Below are positions 40,109 to 49,366 of a stretch of 50,238 nucleotides of DNA, piece by piece (position 1 is the first letter of the stretch; each line of letters begins with the position of its first letter). The position numbers and the translations under genes were made by a program. The stretch is from positions 1 through 50,238 of the forward strand of contig CAZFBK010000007.1 of NCBI GenBank assembly GCA_964517065.1, in the 5' to 3' direction. The notes under the pieces were generated by a model. That model searched no databases, had not been told where the DNA came from, and saw only the letters and a list, made by a program, of their open reading frames with translations. Origin of the DNA: CAYYYA01 sp964517065. GTDB taxonomy: Bacteria > Patescibacteriota > Patescibacteriia > UBA1558 > 2-01-FULL-52-15.

Positions 40109-42396
40109 TTACGCCCCGTGGCATTTCTTATACTTTTTTCCGGAACCACAGTAGCAAGGATCATTTCTGCCAATCTTATTACCCTCATCATCAGTCGGCT
40201 TTGGGGTCATGATCTGCTCCGGTGCTGTTGTTTTCTCCTGACCGGAGAAAAGCTGTACATCTGATTTCTGCTCAACGAGTAGAGGCTGGTGAGTATGAAC
40301 TTCACCTGGTCTCTGAGCAATAGAAACTTTGTAGATCGTATGGACTGTTTGACTGCGAATAGATTTCAACAGGTCGTCGAATAATCGCTTTGATTCACGT
40401 TTGTATTCGACTAAGGGGTCACGCTGACCGTAGCCCTGCAGACCAATACCGGAACGAAGCAATTGAATCGTATCTAAATGCTCCACCCAGAGGGTATCAA
40501 GGCTGCGGAGGATGACGCTTTTCTCAATATCGACTAATGGATTGCGTCCTTCAGCATCCTGTACGCCAATAGTGGTCGTGATGTACTGTTGCAGCTGGTC
40601 ATAGGAAGCTTCAGCCAGTCCATAGAGGTAATCAACCAATTCATCACGCATAGCTTCATCGCTGGTTGTTTTGGCTACAATATCATCAACCTTCTTTTGT
40701 TCTTCTGGTTTGAAGGGATAGATAGTATTGATCGTTTCTTTGATTTCTTTAATTCCCCATTCTCCACGATGCGGTGCTGAAGTATGGAATCCGACGAGTT
40801 CAATAATTTCTTGTTTGATATCAGCTTTTAACCGCTCTGTCAGCGGGCTCGACTCTCCTGCTTTGGCTCCTGCTGACAGGTCAAGGATAGCCTGACGCTC
40901 GCGGTAGATGTATTCACGTTGTTTGTTGATGACATCATCATACTCAACTAAATGTTTGCGGATATCAAAGTTATTGCCTTCTACTTTTTTCTGAGCTGAT
41001 TCGATTGATTTCGAGATCATGCTGTTCTCAATTGCCACGTCTTCCGGCAAGCCCAGCGCATTCATGATGCTCTTCATCCGCTCAGAACCAAAAACACGCA
41101 GCAAGTCGTCGTCCATAGAGACGTAGAATTGACTGCTACCCGGATCACCCTGACGACCAGAACGTCCTCTGAGCTGATTATCGATGCGTCGTGACTCATG
41201 TCGCTCAGTACCAATGACGTGTAAGCCACCGAGCGCTACGATCTCTTCATATTTAGCTTTATCAAAAGGAATACCGCCGAGCTTGATATCCACACCGCGT
41301 CCAGCCATATTGGTAGCTATGGTCACACCACCTTTGATACCGGCCTGAGCCAAGACTTCTGCTTCTTTCTCGTGCTGCTTAGCGTTTAATAAGTGAAACG
41401 GAATACCTTCACGCTCAAGTAGCATGCCCAACAATTCATTTTTTTCAATTGAAATAGTACCGATGAGTATCGGTTGGCCTTTGGCGTGACGCTCTTTTAC
41501 CTCGTTAATAACGGCTGTGAACTTACCGTTTTCTGTCTTGTAAATACGGTCCGACAGATCCTGACGAATCATGTCCTTATTAGTTGGGATGGTGGTAACT
41601 TCCAGTCCGTAAATTTTGTTCAACTCCTCTGCTTCCGTGGCAGCAGTACCGGTCATACCCGCCAACTTCTTGTACAGACGGAAATAGTTTTGAATGGTAA
41701 TGGTCGCCATGGTTTTATTTTCCCGTTGGATGGCTACACCTTCTTTGGCTTCGATAGCCTGATGCAAACCTTCAGAATATCTGCGTCCCTGCATCAAGCG
41801 GCCGGTGAATTCATCGACGATAAGGATCTCTCCGTCTTTGACTACATAGTGTTTGTCACGTTGAAACAGGGTCTTAGCTTTCAACGCTTGCTCAATATGA
41901 TGTACGGTCTCCATGCCATTGGCGCTGTAGATATTGTCGACACCCAGAGCTTTCTCCATTTTGCTGATGCCAGCGTCAGTCAAGGTTGCGGCTCGCAGCT
42001 TCTCATCCACATTGTAATCCTCATTCACAACCAACTGTTCTACTAATTTGGAAAATTGGATGTATTTATCCGTTGATTCCATATCAGGCGCCGAGATGAT
42101 CAACGGTGTACGAGCTTCATCGATCAAAATACTGTCGACTTCATCGACAATAGCGTAGTTAAGTTCACGTTGAACTTGTTCTTCCTTGTTTTGGTTGAGA
42201 TTATCACGCAAATGATCGAAGCCGAATTCNNNNNNNNNNNNNNNNNNNNNNNNNNNNNNNNNNNNNNNNNNNNNNNNNNNNNNNNNNNNNNNNNNNNNNN
42301 NNNNNNNNNNNNNNNNNNNNNNNNNNNNNCCTCGGTTCGGAGGTTATCTAAAAAACGCACATTGGCGTCACCAAATAGCTTCGTCAGGATGGACAT
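40109..42396 (-). CDS. secA: Preprotein translocase ATPase SecA, with a real assembly gap near the N-terminus
   Basis: Motor that drives proteins through SecYEG. N-terminus MSILTKLFGDANVRFLDNLR (ATG 42394-42396) is followed by the gap 42230-42329. The frame resumes at EFGFDHLRDNLNQNKEEQVQ, then VDEVDSILIDEARTPLIIS. Later come TIATNMAGRGVDIKLGG and ERHESRRIDNQLRGRSGRQG, and the C-terminal zinc SEC-C motif GRNDPCYCGSGKKYKKCHGA. Compared with known SecA, the lost part covers roughly 150 residues including Walker A, far more than 100 Ns allow. Confidence 0.95.
42230..42329. other. True scaffold gap of unknown length
   Basis: 100 Ns. The flanks are not duplicates of each other, and about 450-480 bp of secA are missing by comparison with the family. 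Confidence 0.85.
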
Positions 42397-42401
42397 TGAT
42401 G

Positions 42402-42734
42402 TTAGGTTCGCTTAAAGATACTACTTAGTTTGCGTTGCCAGAGCTTTCTGTTTTTGATCACACGGAGCTGATTCATCAGCTTGTTGACCACGAGGTCGAT
42501 AGCTTCCCGAGTGTCGGGCTTGGTCTCGACCACCCGTAATAACTTACCGGGAATATTGAAATTTATTTCAACGCGGAAGATATCACCTTTGTTGTGTCGA
42601 CTATCGCGGCTGATATCCACTCGGCAGGAAATAACCTCGTTGGCCAGCTTATAGAGCGTATCCAGACGGGTGTTCAGATACTCCTGTAAACTCTCGGTAA
42701 TTTCTAGGTTTTTGCCGTAAAATTGTCTACTCAT
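42402..42734 (-). CDS. hpf: Ribosome hibernation promoting factor (short HPF/RaiA)
   Basis: The 110-aa protein has the S30AE fold: FYGKNLEITESLQEYLNTRL, CRVDISRDSRHNKGDIFRVE, INFNIPGKLLRVVE, and TREAIDLVVNKLMNQL, with a basic C-terminus (RKLWQRKLSSIFKRT). It binds the 30S decoding region in stationary cells. Short form without the dimerising C-terminal domain. Five bases precede secA. Its promoter places transcription start at the ATG. Confidence 0.93.
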   Translation of the reverse strand: MSRQFYGKNLEITESLQEYLNTRLDTLYKLANEVISCRVDISRDSRHNKGDIFRVEINFNIPGKLLRVVETKPDTREAIDLVVNKLMNQLRVIKNRKLWQRKLSSIFKRT

Positions 42735-42740
42735 ATATTT

Positions 42741-42769
42741 AACATACCATAAACAAAGTTAGTCTTCAA
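42741..42769 (-). promoter_or_regulatory. Promoter of hpf-secA, leaderless
   Basis: TTGAAG (42764-42769), 17-bp spacer ending TGG, TATGTT (42741-42746). The ATG lies 6 nt further on. Confidence 0.65.
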
Positions 42770-42778
42770 GATGAGATA

Positions 42779-42807
42779 TTGACACATCTAATATATTATG
42801 GTACATA
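42779..42807 (+). promoter_or_regulatory. Promoter of the 89-aa gene
   Basis: TTGACA (42779-42784), 17-bp spacer ending TGG, TACATA (42802-42807), divergent from hpf. Confidence 0.65.
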
Positions 42808-42873
42808 GAAAAGTCATACGTTCCGTCGTTCTAAACTTCACATTCCAGCTAAGTAGAGAAAGGGACTATTACC

Positions 42874-43143
42874 ATGGCAACCATGCGAAACACGGCAGAG
42901 ATCGCAGAGAAGATCCTGGCCTGTATTCCGGAGGGTCAGCCCGAAAAGGAAGATCTGAAGACCAGGTTTGATTCCATCGAGAGAACCGTGCAGGTTCCAA
43001 ATCCGATGTTCGCGGCGCCGGAGATTCACGAAACGTTTCTCTCGCGTCGATTCCTGGCTATCTGCAAAGCCTGTCAGGAAGTCCTGGGCAGCCCGGAGGG
43101 CTGCGACTGGAAGCAAGCTGTCGTCACGGTGCTGAAAGGTTAG
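42874..43143 (+). CDS. 89-aa soluble protein of unknown function
   Basis: MATMRNTAEIAEKILACIPE opens a mostly helical protein with EDLKTRFDSIERTVQVPNPM and RRFLAICKACQEVLGSPEGC. Three Cys lie in the C-terminal half (CKACQE and GC). It ends VVTVLKG. A weaker SD (AAAGGGA, 42859-42865) precedes the ATG. Own promoter and terminator, plus strand, GC-rich compared with secA: island type. Not recognised. Confidence 0.72.
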   Translation: MATMRNTAEIAEKILACIPEGQPEKEDLKTRFDSIERTVQVPNPMFAAPEIHETFLSRRFLAICKACQEVLGSPEGCDWKQAVVTVLKG

Positions 43144-43162
43144 AAATCTCTTCGGAGAACAA

Positions 43163-43213
43163 CCGAGCTCAGTGAACCGTTGATAACGGGGATCTGAGCT
43201 CGGATTTTTTTTT
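43163..43213 (+). terminator. Rho-independent terminator
   Basis: CCGAGCTCAG (43163-43172) pairs with CTGAGCTCGG (43194-43203), with an inner CCGTT/AACGG stem, then A and nine Ts. Confidence 0.93.
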
Positions 43214-43221
43214 CTAACTGG

Positions 43222-43272
43222 TTACTGCGAGCCCAGCAGGGCGAAGCAGTCTAGTCAATTTATTGAGTAGTG
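43222..43272. repeat. GCGAAGCAGTCTAGTCAATT family repeat
   Basis: GCGAAGCAGTCTAGTCAATT followed by TATTGAGTAGT, shared with 37985-38010 and, with changes, 43710-43740 and 1435. Confidence 0.65.
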
Positions 43273-43276
43273 CATA

Positions 43277-43603
43277 TTAATCTCTTGCGCCTGTTTCAGT
43301 GGTATCGTCATACCAATCTTCTGCTAGGTCTTTCCACTCTGGATTCATACTTTCAATCAGATCTAGCTTCTTTTTGCGAGAACCTCCCTTGAGCTGAATC
43401 TCTCTAGCAACAGCATCCTCAGCATATTGAAATTCTTCGTAATACACCAGATCATGGATCTGATATCGTGCTGTGAAACTATTTGGGTTGGTATGCTGTT
43501 TGTGTTCCCAAACTCGCTCGAATAGGTTATTAGTCATTCCTGTATACAGGGTGCGCTTCGAATTAGCCATTATATAAACGGCATAGGAATAATCGCTTTT
43601 CAT
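43277..43603 (-). CDS. GIY-YIG domain nuclease-like protein
   Basis: The 108-aa protein starts MKSDYSYAVYIMANSKRTLY, followed by TGMTNNLFERVWEHK: the GIY-YIG core appears as VYI...YTG with the conserved Arg (ERVWEHK). YYEEFQYAEDAVAREIQLKG has the catalytic Glu region and SRKKKLDLIE follows. This is the stand-alone URI/YhbQ-like type. ATG 43601-43603 is chosen because the longer frame translates a dispersed repeat. Role in DNA repair or as a homing-like remnant is unproven. Confidence 0.87.
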   Translation of the reverse strand: MKSDYSYAVYIMANSKRTLYTGMTNNLFERVWEHKQHTNPNSFTARYQIHDLVYYEEFQYAEDAVAREIQLKGGSRKKKLDLIESMNPEWKDLAEDWYDDTTETGARD

Positions 43604-43838
43604 TTCGATTATAGTTTCTATAAGGAAGTTATTAGAGATTGCTTCTCCCTCCGAAGCTCGGGATCGCAATAACCAAAATTAATTGGTTTCTGCGAGACTC
43701 GTACTCGAGGCGAAACAGTCTAGTCCATCTATTGAGTGGTTTTTCTATTAGGAATCTATTAGAGATTGCTTCGCGCAGAGCCGCTCGCAATAACCAGGAC
43801 TGTTTTGATTTGAAATTTCCTTCGAATTTCGAGTTTAT
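43604..43838. repeat. Composite dispersed repeat upstream of the GIY-YIG gene
   Basis: Contains the 28-bp block TTTCTATAAGGAAGTTATTA+GAGATTGC at 43615-43642, identical to 38011-38038. A second diverged copy is at 43742-43771, with GGTTTCTGCGAG and CAGTCTAGTCCATCTATTGA words between and CGCAATAACCA ends (43666, 43787). No gene is supported. Confidence 0.75.
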
Positions 43839-44768
43839 CTAGTTATACACAAACCGTACCTCTTCCTGTAATTGTATCCCATAGGTATCACGCACTTGCT
43901 GCTTGATCAGACTGGCCAGCATATTGATATCTGCAGAGGTGGCTTTACCCGTGTTGATAATATAGTTGGCGTGCTTCGGTGAGACTTGAGCTCCGCCGAT
44001 AGTTTTGCCTTTCAAATCCAGATTGTCGATTAGAAATCCAGCTGGGATTTTGTTGTGCGCTTCGAACGGTTTGAGGTCTAAACCTTTCTCCGCCAGCTTC
44101 GAAGTATCAATCTGATCCATCAGAATATTTTTGAAAATGCAGCCGGCAGACGGTTCAGTCGGATGTTTGGCATGACGGGTCGCGAGACGTTCATCAATAA
44201 CTTTCTGGCTGGCCTCTACGTCCCCTTTTTTCAGACTCAAAGCAACTTCTGTCACAACATAGCTATGCTCTTTGAACGTACTGTGACGATAGGTGAAGTC
44301 TCCATCGGTAGTATTCATGTGCTTGGCCTGCAGCGAATCAATATCAATATAGTTGATGTAATCCAGTACATCATGCATGTCTTTGCCATAGGTGCCGGCA
44401 TTGCCGACGACGGCGCCGCCGACCGATCCAGGGATACCAGCGGCGAACTCCAAGCCCACTAAACCAGCTTTGATTGTCTCTTTAATGAGATCAGCCAAGA
44501 TAAATCCAGCTCCGACAGTCACCTGCTCGTTACTAATGTTTAGTTGTTGGTAGTTTAGTTTAACCACCAGACCACGGTAGCCTTCATCGGGAAAGACAAC
44601 ATTACTGCCACCGCCAAGCACAAAGACACGTAGGTGCTGCTCCTGTGCCCAACGCAGAGCTTCTAAGGTTTCTTCTGATTGATTCACAATGACAAAATGA
44701 TCAGCCGGTCCGCCGATTTTGAAGGTCGTATAGTCTGCTAGGAGTACGTTGGATTGAAAATTAAGCAT
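43839..44768 (-). CDS. murB: UDP-N-acetylmuramate dehydrogenase (UDP-N-acetylenolpyruvoylglucosamine reductase)
   Basis: FAD enzyme of the second step of muramic acid synthesis. The 309-aa protein has TTFKIGGPADHFVIVNQSEE, VFVLGGGSNVVFPDEGYRGL (FAD binding), LEFAAGIPGSVGGAVVGNAG, the active region FTYRHSTFK, PSAGCIFKN with the type II Ser/Cys region, and AQVSPKHANYIINTGKATSA. Start overlaps the murGC stop by 8 nt. Normal length for the short MurB type. Confidence 0.95.
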   Translation of the reverse strand: MLNFQSNVLLADYTTFKIGGPADHFVIVNQSEETLEALRWAQEQHLRVFVLGGGSNVVFPDEGYRGLVVKLNYQQLNISNEQVTVGAGFILADLIKETIKAGLVGLEFAAGIPGSVGGAVVGNAGTYGKDMHDVLDYINYIDIDSLQAKHMNTTDGDFTYRHSTFKEHSYVVTEVALSLKKGDVEASQKVIDERLATRHAKHPTEPSAGCIFKNILMDQIDTSKLAEKGLDLKPFEAHNKIPAGFLIDNLDLKGKTIGGAQVSPKHANYIINTGKATSADINMLASLIKQQVRDTYGIQLQEEVRFVYN

Positions 44769-47142
44769 GTCGTAAGGTGTTGCGGGCTAGGGAATCAATA
44801 CTTCCGGCGCCCATGAATAATAAAATGTCATCTTTGGCGTAGTGCTGACTGATCAACGTTTCAACTTCTGACCAGTTAGCAGCATACCAATGAGGCTGCG
44901 CCCCAAGCTCCTGACTCAACTGCTGAGCCGGGTCAGTGTGCTCATGATCTTCCCGCCCCGCTACTTCATAGGTGTTGGTAATAATAACTTTGTCTGCAGC
45001 CTGAAAAGCTTGGCTGAAACGTTCAAATAGTGTCTCAGTGCGAGCATAGGAGTGCGGTTGGAAAATGACAAAGATATTTTTCTGGGGATAAAACTTCTGC
45101 GCTGCTTCGATCGTCTTTTTGATCGCAGTCGGATGATGCGCATAATCAGAGTAAGTCGGACAGTCATGGTAGTAGCCTATTTTCTCAAACCGTCTCCATG
45201 AGCCATGAAAGGCGCTCAAGCAACGTTTCACTATAGCTAAGTCTAGATCCAGATGATGAGCCAAGGCAATAGCTGCCAAAGCATTATAGACATTGAAACG
45301 TCCCGGTATCTGCAGGCTGATATGATCAACCATTGTGTCATTGATTACCAAATCAAATTCCTGATGTTGATCGGTGATCACCAAATTCGTTGCCTGAATA
45401 TCAGCCGGAGTATCAATGCCAAAGGTGACAATTTTGCGATTGGTCGTAATGACCTGAGAATTAGCATCATCGGCATTGCGTATCAAAACACCTTCAGGAG
45501 GTAAGGCATCGACGAATTTTTGAAACTGACTCTGGATATGCTTCAAATCTGTGAAGTAGTCGAGATGATCTTCTTCAATATTAGTCAAAATGATGATCTT
45601 GGGCTTGATATTGAGCATGTGAGAGCGATACTCACAAGCTTCAACTACTAGCACATCCGAATTACCGGCCACAAAGTTGCCCTCAAATTGAGGAATTAAT
45701 CCTCCGACGATAATAGTCGGATCAATACCCGCTTCTTTGGTCATATACCCCACCAAACCAGTCGTTGTCGTCTTACCATGGGTACCGGAGACAGCTATAG
45801 TTTGGAATTTCTCAGACAACAAGCCCAAGTACTCATTGTACGTATATGTCGGAATATGAAGACGTTTGGCTTCAACTAATTCCTCATGATTGGCCGGCAG
45901 AGCAGAAGAGTAGACAAACAAGCTGACGTTTTCTGGCAAATTTTTTTTGGTCTGCTCGTAGAATATTTTGACACCTTGCGCTTCCAAACCCTCTGTCACC
46001 GTGCTACTGGTTAGATCGGAACCGATTACTTTGTAATTCTGTTGCAGGAAGTAGCGTGCCAGAGCTGACAGCCCGATCCCGCCTATTCCCGATAAGAAGG
46101 CTACTGGCTTCATCTCGATCGCCAGAGCAATATTTTGTTTGATCAAAGCCACATAGGCTTCAGTTGCCTGTGGGTTAAATAATTCTTGTAATTTTTTTCC
46201 TTGCTCACGAGCAGTATGATCGTCGGCATATAAGAGCTCAATAGCACGCAACAGATCAGAGCTTGAGCCCTGAGAGACCATCTGGGCAGCTTTGTGCAAA
46301 GCAAAAAAACGAGCATTACCCTCTTGATGACTATGGGGTAAGGGAATGATAATGACTGGTTTCGCCAGATAAGCTAATTCGGTTAACGTCGATAAACCAC
46401 CACGGGTGATCACGATTGTTGCATCAGCGAGTAAATGTGGTAATTCTTTATCCACGAACTGGTAGCTATGATAGGTTTCAGGTGGCAATAATAACGATTG
46501 GTCTTTATTGTCCTTACCTAGAATATGGTGAATATCAAAACGTTGACTCAGACTGGGTAAAAATTCATTGACAAAAGCATTGAGTCCGCGCGAACCCTGT
46601 CCGCCACCGAGGATGACAATAGTAGGACGTTGAGTTGGTCGTGGAGCCGGCAAAACTCTCACGGGATTGCCCGTGTAAATAGCTTTGCCGGGAACAAACA
46701 TTCGTACCTGATGTTCAAAAATGACGGTAATCTTGGTAGCAAAAGGCGCCATGATTTTATTCGCTAGACCGATCTCCAGATCTTGCTGATGGATAAATAT
46801 TTTTTTACCGAGCAGTCTTCCGGCAATAACTACCGGAACCGCGACAAATCCTCCGGCTGTCAGGATGATATCTGGCCGATAGTTGGCGACAATATAGAGA
46901 CTTTGAAAAAAACCGATGATGAAATTCAAAATATCGGTGATGTTTTTCCAGCTGAGATAACGTCGCAGCTTACCAGCTGAGATGCTGACCGTCCGAATAC
47001 CGCGACTTTTGAGAAAGGCTAACTCAGGACCACTACGAGTTGTCACACATAAGTAGTCTGCTTCAGGGAATTTTTCTTTGATAGCTGCCAGCGGTGCTAC
47101 AGGACCGAGACTGCCACCACCGGCCATCAGGATGCGATTCAT
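44761..47142 (-). CDS. MurG-MurC fusion protein
   Basis: One 793-aa chain. Residues about 1-345 are MurG (lipid II GlcNAc transferase): MNRILMAGGGSLGPVAPLAA, VILGGGQGSRGLNAFVNEFL, VITRGGLSTLTELAYLAKPV. Residues about 350-793 are MurC (UDP-MurNAc:L-Ala ligase): GIGGIGLSALARYFL, VSGTHGKTTTTGLVGYM, LTNIEEDHLDYF, YSDYAHHPTAIKKTI, FQPHSYARTETLF. There is no stop or frame change between them. The MurG loop has Pro where the usual GGTGGH motif has its His. Overlaps murB and ftsW by 8 and 4 nt. Confidence 0.93.
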   Translation of the reverse strand: MNRILMAGGGSLGPVAPLAAIKEKFPEADYLCVTTRSGPELAFLKSRGIRTVSISAGKLRRYLSWKNITDILNFIIGFFQSLYIVANYRPDIILTAGGFVAVPVVIAGRLLGKKIFIHQQDLEIGLANKIMAPFATKITVIFEHQVRMFVPGKAIYTGNPVRVLPAPRPTQRPTIVILGGGQGSRGLNAFVNEFLPSLSQRFDIHHILGKDNKDQSLLLPPETYHSYQFVDKELPHLLADATIVITRGGLSTLTELAYLAKPVIIIPLPHSHQEGNARFFALHKAAQMVSQGSSSDLLRAIELLYADDHTAREQGKKLQELFNPQATEAYVALIKQNIALAIEMKPVAFLSGIGGIGLSALARYFLQQNYKVIGSDLTSSTVTEGLEAQGVKIFYEQTKKNLPENVSLFVYSSALPANHEELVEAKRLHIPTYTYNEYLGLLSEKFQTIAVSGTHGKTTTTGLVGYMTKEAGIDPTIIVGGLIPQFEGNFVAGNSDVLVVEACEYRSHMLNIKPKIIILTNIEEDHLDYFTDLKHIQSQFQKFVDALPPEGVLIRNADDANSQVITTNRKIVTFGIDTPADIQATNLVITDQHQEFDLVINDTMVDHISLQIPGRFNVYNALAAIALAHHLDLDLAIVKRCLSAFHGSWRRFEKIGYYHDCPTYSDYAHHPTAIKKTIEAAQKFYPQKNIFVIFQPHSYARTETLFERFSQAFQAADKVIITNTYEVAGREDHEHTDPAQQLSQELGAQPHWYAANWSEVETLISQHYAKDDILLFMGAGSIDSLARNTLRHA

Positions 47143-48305
47143 GCTGTTTTGGTATATTTAGAGATATTGGTCACAATAGCTAAGGCCATCATCACCACTG
47201 CCAGATTACTACCACCTAAGCTGATAAATGGCAAGGGAAGTCCGGTCAACGGCATGATCCCAATGATTGCTCCGATATTAACAATACTCTGAATGGTAAT
47301 CCAAGAGATAATGCCGGTGGTGACCAGCTTGGAGAAGGTATCGGGTGCGTTCTTGGCAATACGCAAGCCGCGGACGCAAACCATCAGATAGAGAGCCAGC
47401 AAGAATAAACAAAAAATAAATCCCCACTCCTCCGCGATAATGGCAAAGATTGAATCGGCCGCTACCTCAGGCAAATAGTTAAATTTCTGTCGTGACTGTC
47501 CTAGGCCCAGTCCAAACCAACCTCCAGAGCCTACGGCGATCAAAGCTTGCCTCAGCTGATAGCCTGCTCCTTGAGTGTCAAAATCCGGACGCAAGAAGGT
47601 TACCAGTCGTTCTAAGCGATACGGAGCCAGCTTGACCATGATAGCTACGACGATACCGGATAAGCCAGCCAAGATCCCGATATGTGACAGTTTCATACCG
47701 GCGGTAAAATACATGATGGTTGCAACCATCAGGAAAATAAGCATAGTACCCATATCCGGTTGCAATAGGATCAGCCCGCAGACGACGCCGAGCAAAATTA
47801 AAAAAGGTATGAAGGTATGACGAAAATCCTTGATGCTTTTTTGCTTTGACTCAAGCCAGATAGCCAGATAGATGATGAAGGTTAGCTTGGCCATCTCACT
47901 CGTTTGCAATGTGACGCCAGCGATCGAGACCCAGCTTTTGGAGCCGTTGATTATTACCTGTAAGCCAGGGATAAAAACAATAATCAAAAGTACCAGAGTC
48001 GCGGCCAGCCAAAGCCAGTTGAATTTCTTCAGTTTAATAAAAGGAATGCGAATAAACAATAAATACAAGATAACCCCCGGTATCAGCCCGCGCGTCATCT
48101 GTTGTTTGATGAAATAGTAGGTATCACCCTGCTCCTGAAATCCTTTGACCGAGGTCGCTGATGACAGCATCAGTAAGCCAAAAAAAATAATGATGCCCGT
48201 GAGGATCAATAAGACATAGTCAGGCTGATGAGGTCCAGAATCACCAGATAGTGGATGCCACACTTTCCTCCAAAACCTGTGGAGTTTTTTTTCACGTGCT
48301 ACCAT
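47139..48305 (-). CDS. ftsW: FtsW/RodA/SpoVE family peptidoglycan polymerase
   Basis: The 388-aa SEDS protein has about ten membrane helices and polymerises lipid II at the division site. Motifs: GSKSWVSIAGVTLQTSEMAK, LILLQPDMGTMLIFLMVATI, LGLGQSRQKFNYLPEVAADS followed by IFAIIAEEWGF, and MPLTGLPLPFISLGGSNL. FtsW rather than RodA is inferred from its place between mraY and murG. Stop overlaps the murGC start by 4 nt. Confidence 0.92.
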   Translation of the reverse strand: MVAREKKLHRFWRKVWHPLSGDSGPHQPDYVLLILTGIIIFFGLLMLSSATSVKGFQEQGDTYYFIKQQMTRGLIPGVILYLLFIRIPFIKLKKFNWLWLAATLVLLIIVFIPGLQVIINGSKSWVSIAGVTLQTSEMAKLTFIIYLAIWLESKQKSIKDFRHTFIPFLILLGVVCGLILLQPDMGTMLIFLMVATIMYFTAGMKLSHIGILAGLSGIVVAIMVKLAPYRLERLVTFLRPDFDTQGAGYQLRQALIAVGSGGWFGLGLGQSRQKFNYLPEVAADSIFAIIAEEWGFIFCLFLLALYLMVCVRGLRIAKNAPDTFSKLVTTGIISWITIQSIVNIGAIIGIMPLTGLPLPFISLGGSNLAVVMMALAIVTNISKYTKTA

Positions 48306-48311
48306 CTGTTG

Positions 48312-49364
48312 TTATGATAATGTTTTGTCCAAAATAGCTAGGATCACTCCGAGAGCAGATGCAACTGCCGAGATGACCCAGAAGCGCATGACAACTTTTG
48401 GCTCGGACCAGCCGATAGCTTCGAAGTGATGATGTATTGGTGTTGATTGGAAAAGCTTCCGTTTGAAAACTTTTTTCCAAAAGATTTGAACCAAGACCGA
48501 CACTGATTCTATGAGAAGAATAAAACCAATAACGGGTAACAGCAGGGCAGATTGGGTCAAGAGCGCCACGACACCTAAAGTAACTCCAAGAGACATAGCG
48601 CCCGTATCACCCATGAAGAAACGGGCCGGATTGATATTGAACCAAAGGAAGGCTAACAAAGCACCGATAATAACCGAACAAAAGGCTGCTAAGTCGTATT
48701 TGCCCAAGAGAAATGCCACCGTACCATAGCTGGCAAAGCAGGTTAATAGTACTCCTCCAGCCAAGCCATCAAGTCCGTCTGTTTCATTCACCGAAAAAGC
48801 TGTCGCTACAATAATGAAGATAAAGACGACAATATACCACCAACCTAAGCTGTATTCACCGATGAATGGAATGTGGAGAATATCCCAGTCAAGTTTAAAA
48901 TAAAACCACAAAGCCCCAACCAAAGCGATAAGGGTGTAGATAAGCAAACGATGCTTAACTTTCATTCCACCGCCTTTGCCTCCACCCTGCCGACGAATAT
49001 TGAACCAATCATCAAGCAAACCGACTAAAGCGGAGGAGATAAGCACTCCGAGAGGCAATAACGTTTCTGAACGAGAAAAAAAGCTTAGATTACCGACCCA
49101 GCTAGGGAAAATATTCCATTGCGACAACAGCCATAATCCTCCAATCATGAGTAATAAAGTAAACCAGATAATAATCCCTCCCATCGTTGGTGTGCCGGAT
49201 TTATTCTTGTGCAGTTTGGAGTAGATTGGTGTTGAGCCCTCATCACGAACGGAAACTCCTAATTTGTAATGATACAAAAAATAGGTCAACGCCGGCGTGA
49301 GTGCCATAGCGATGATGAAGGCTACGGTACTTAAAATAAGTAAACGGATAATTTCAACATTCAT
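48312..49364 (-). CDS. mraY: Phospho-N-acetylmuramoyl-pentapeptide transferase
   Basis: Membrane enzyme of 350 aa that makes lipid I on undecaprenyl phosphate. Motifs: RDEGSTPIYSKLHKNKSGTP followed by TMGGIIIW, DETDGLDG-type NETDGLDGLAGGVLL, FNINPARFFMGDTGAMSLG, and TPIHHHFEAIGWSEPKVVMR. About ten helices, normal length. Six bases before ftsW. Confidence 0.96.
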   Translation of the reverse strand: MNVEIIRLLILSTVAFIIAMALTPALTYFLYHYKLGVSVRDEGSTPIYSKLHKNKSGTPTMGGIIIWFTLLLMIGGLWLLSQWNIFPSWVGNLSFFSRSETLLPLGVLISSALVGLLDDWFNIRRQGGGKGGGMKVKHRLLIYTLIALVGALWFYFKLDWDILHIPFIGEYSLGWWYIVVFIFIIVATAFSVNETDGLDGLAGGVLLTCFASYGTVAFLLGKYDLAAFCSVIIGALLAFLWFNINPARFFMGDTGAMSLGVTLGVVALLTQSALLLPVIGFILLIESVSVLVQIFWKKVFKRKLFQSTPIHHHFEAIGWSEPKVVMRFWVISAVASALGVILAILDKTLS

Positions 49365-49366
49365 AA

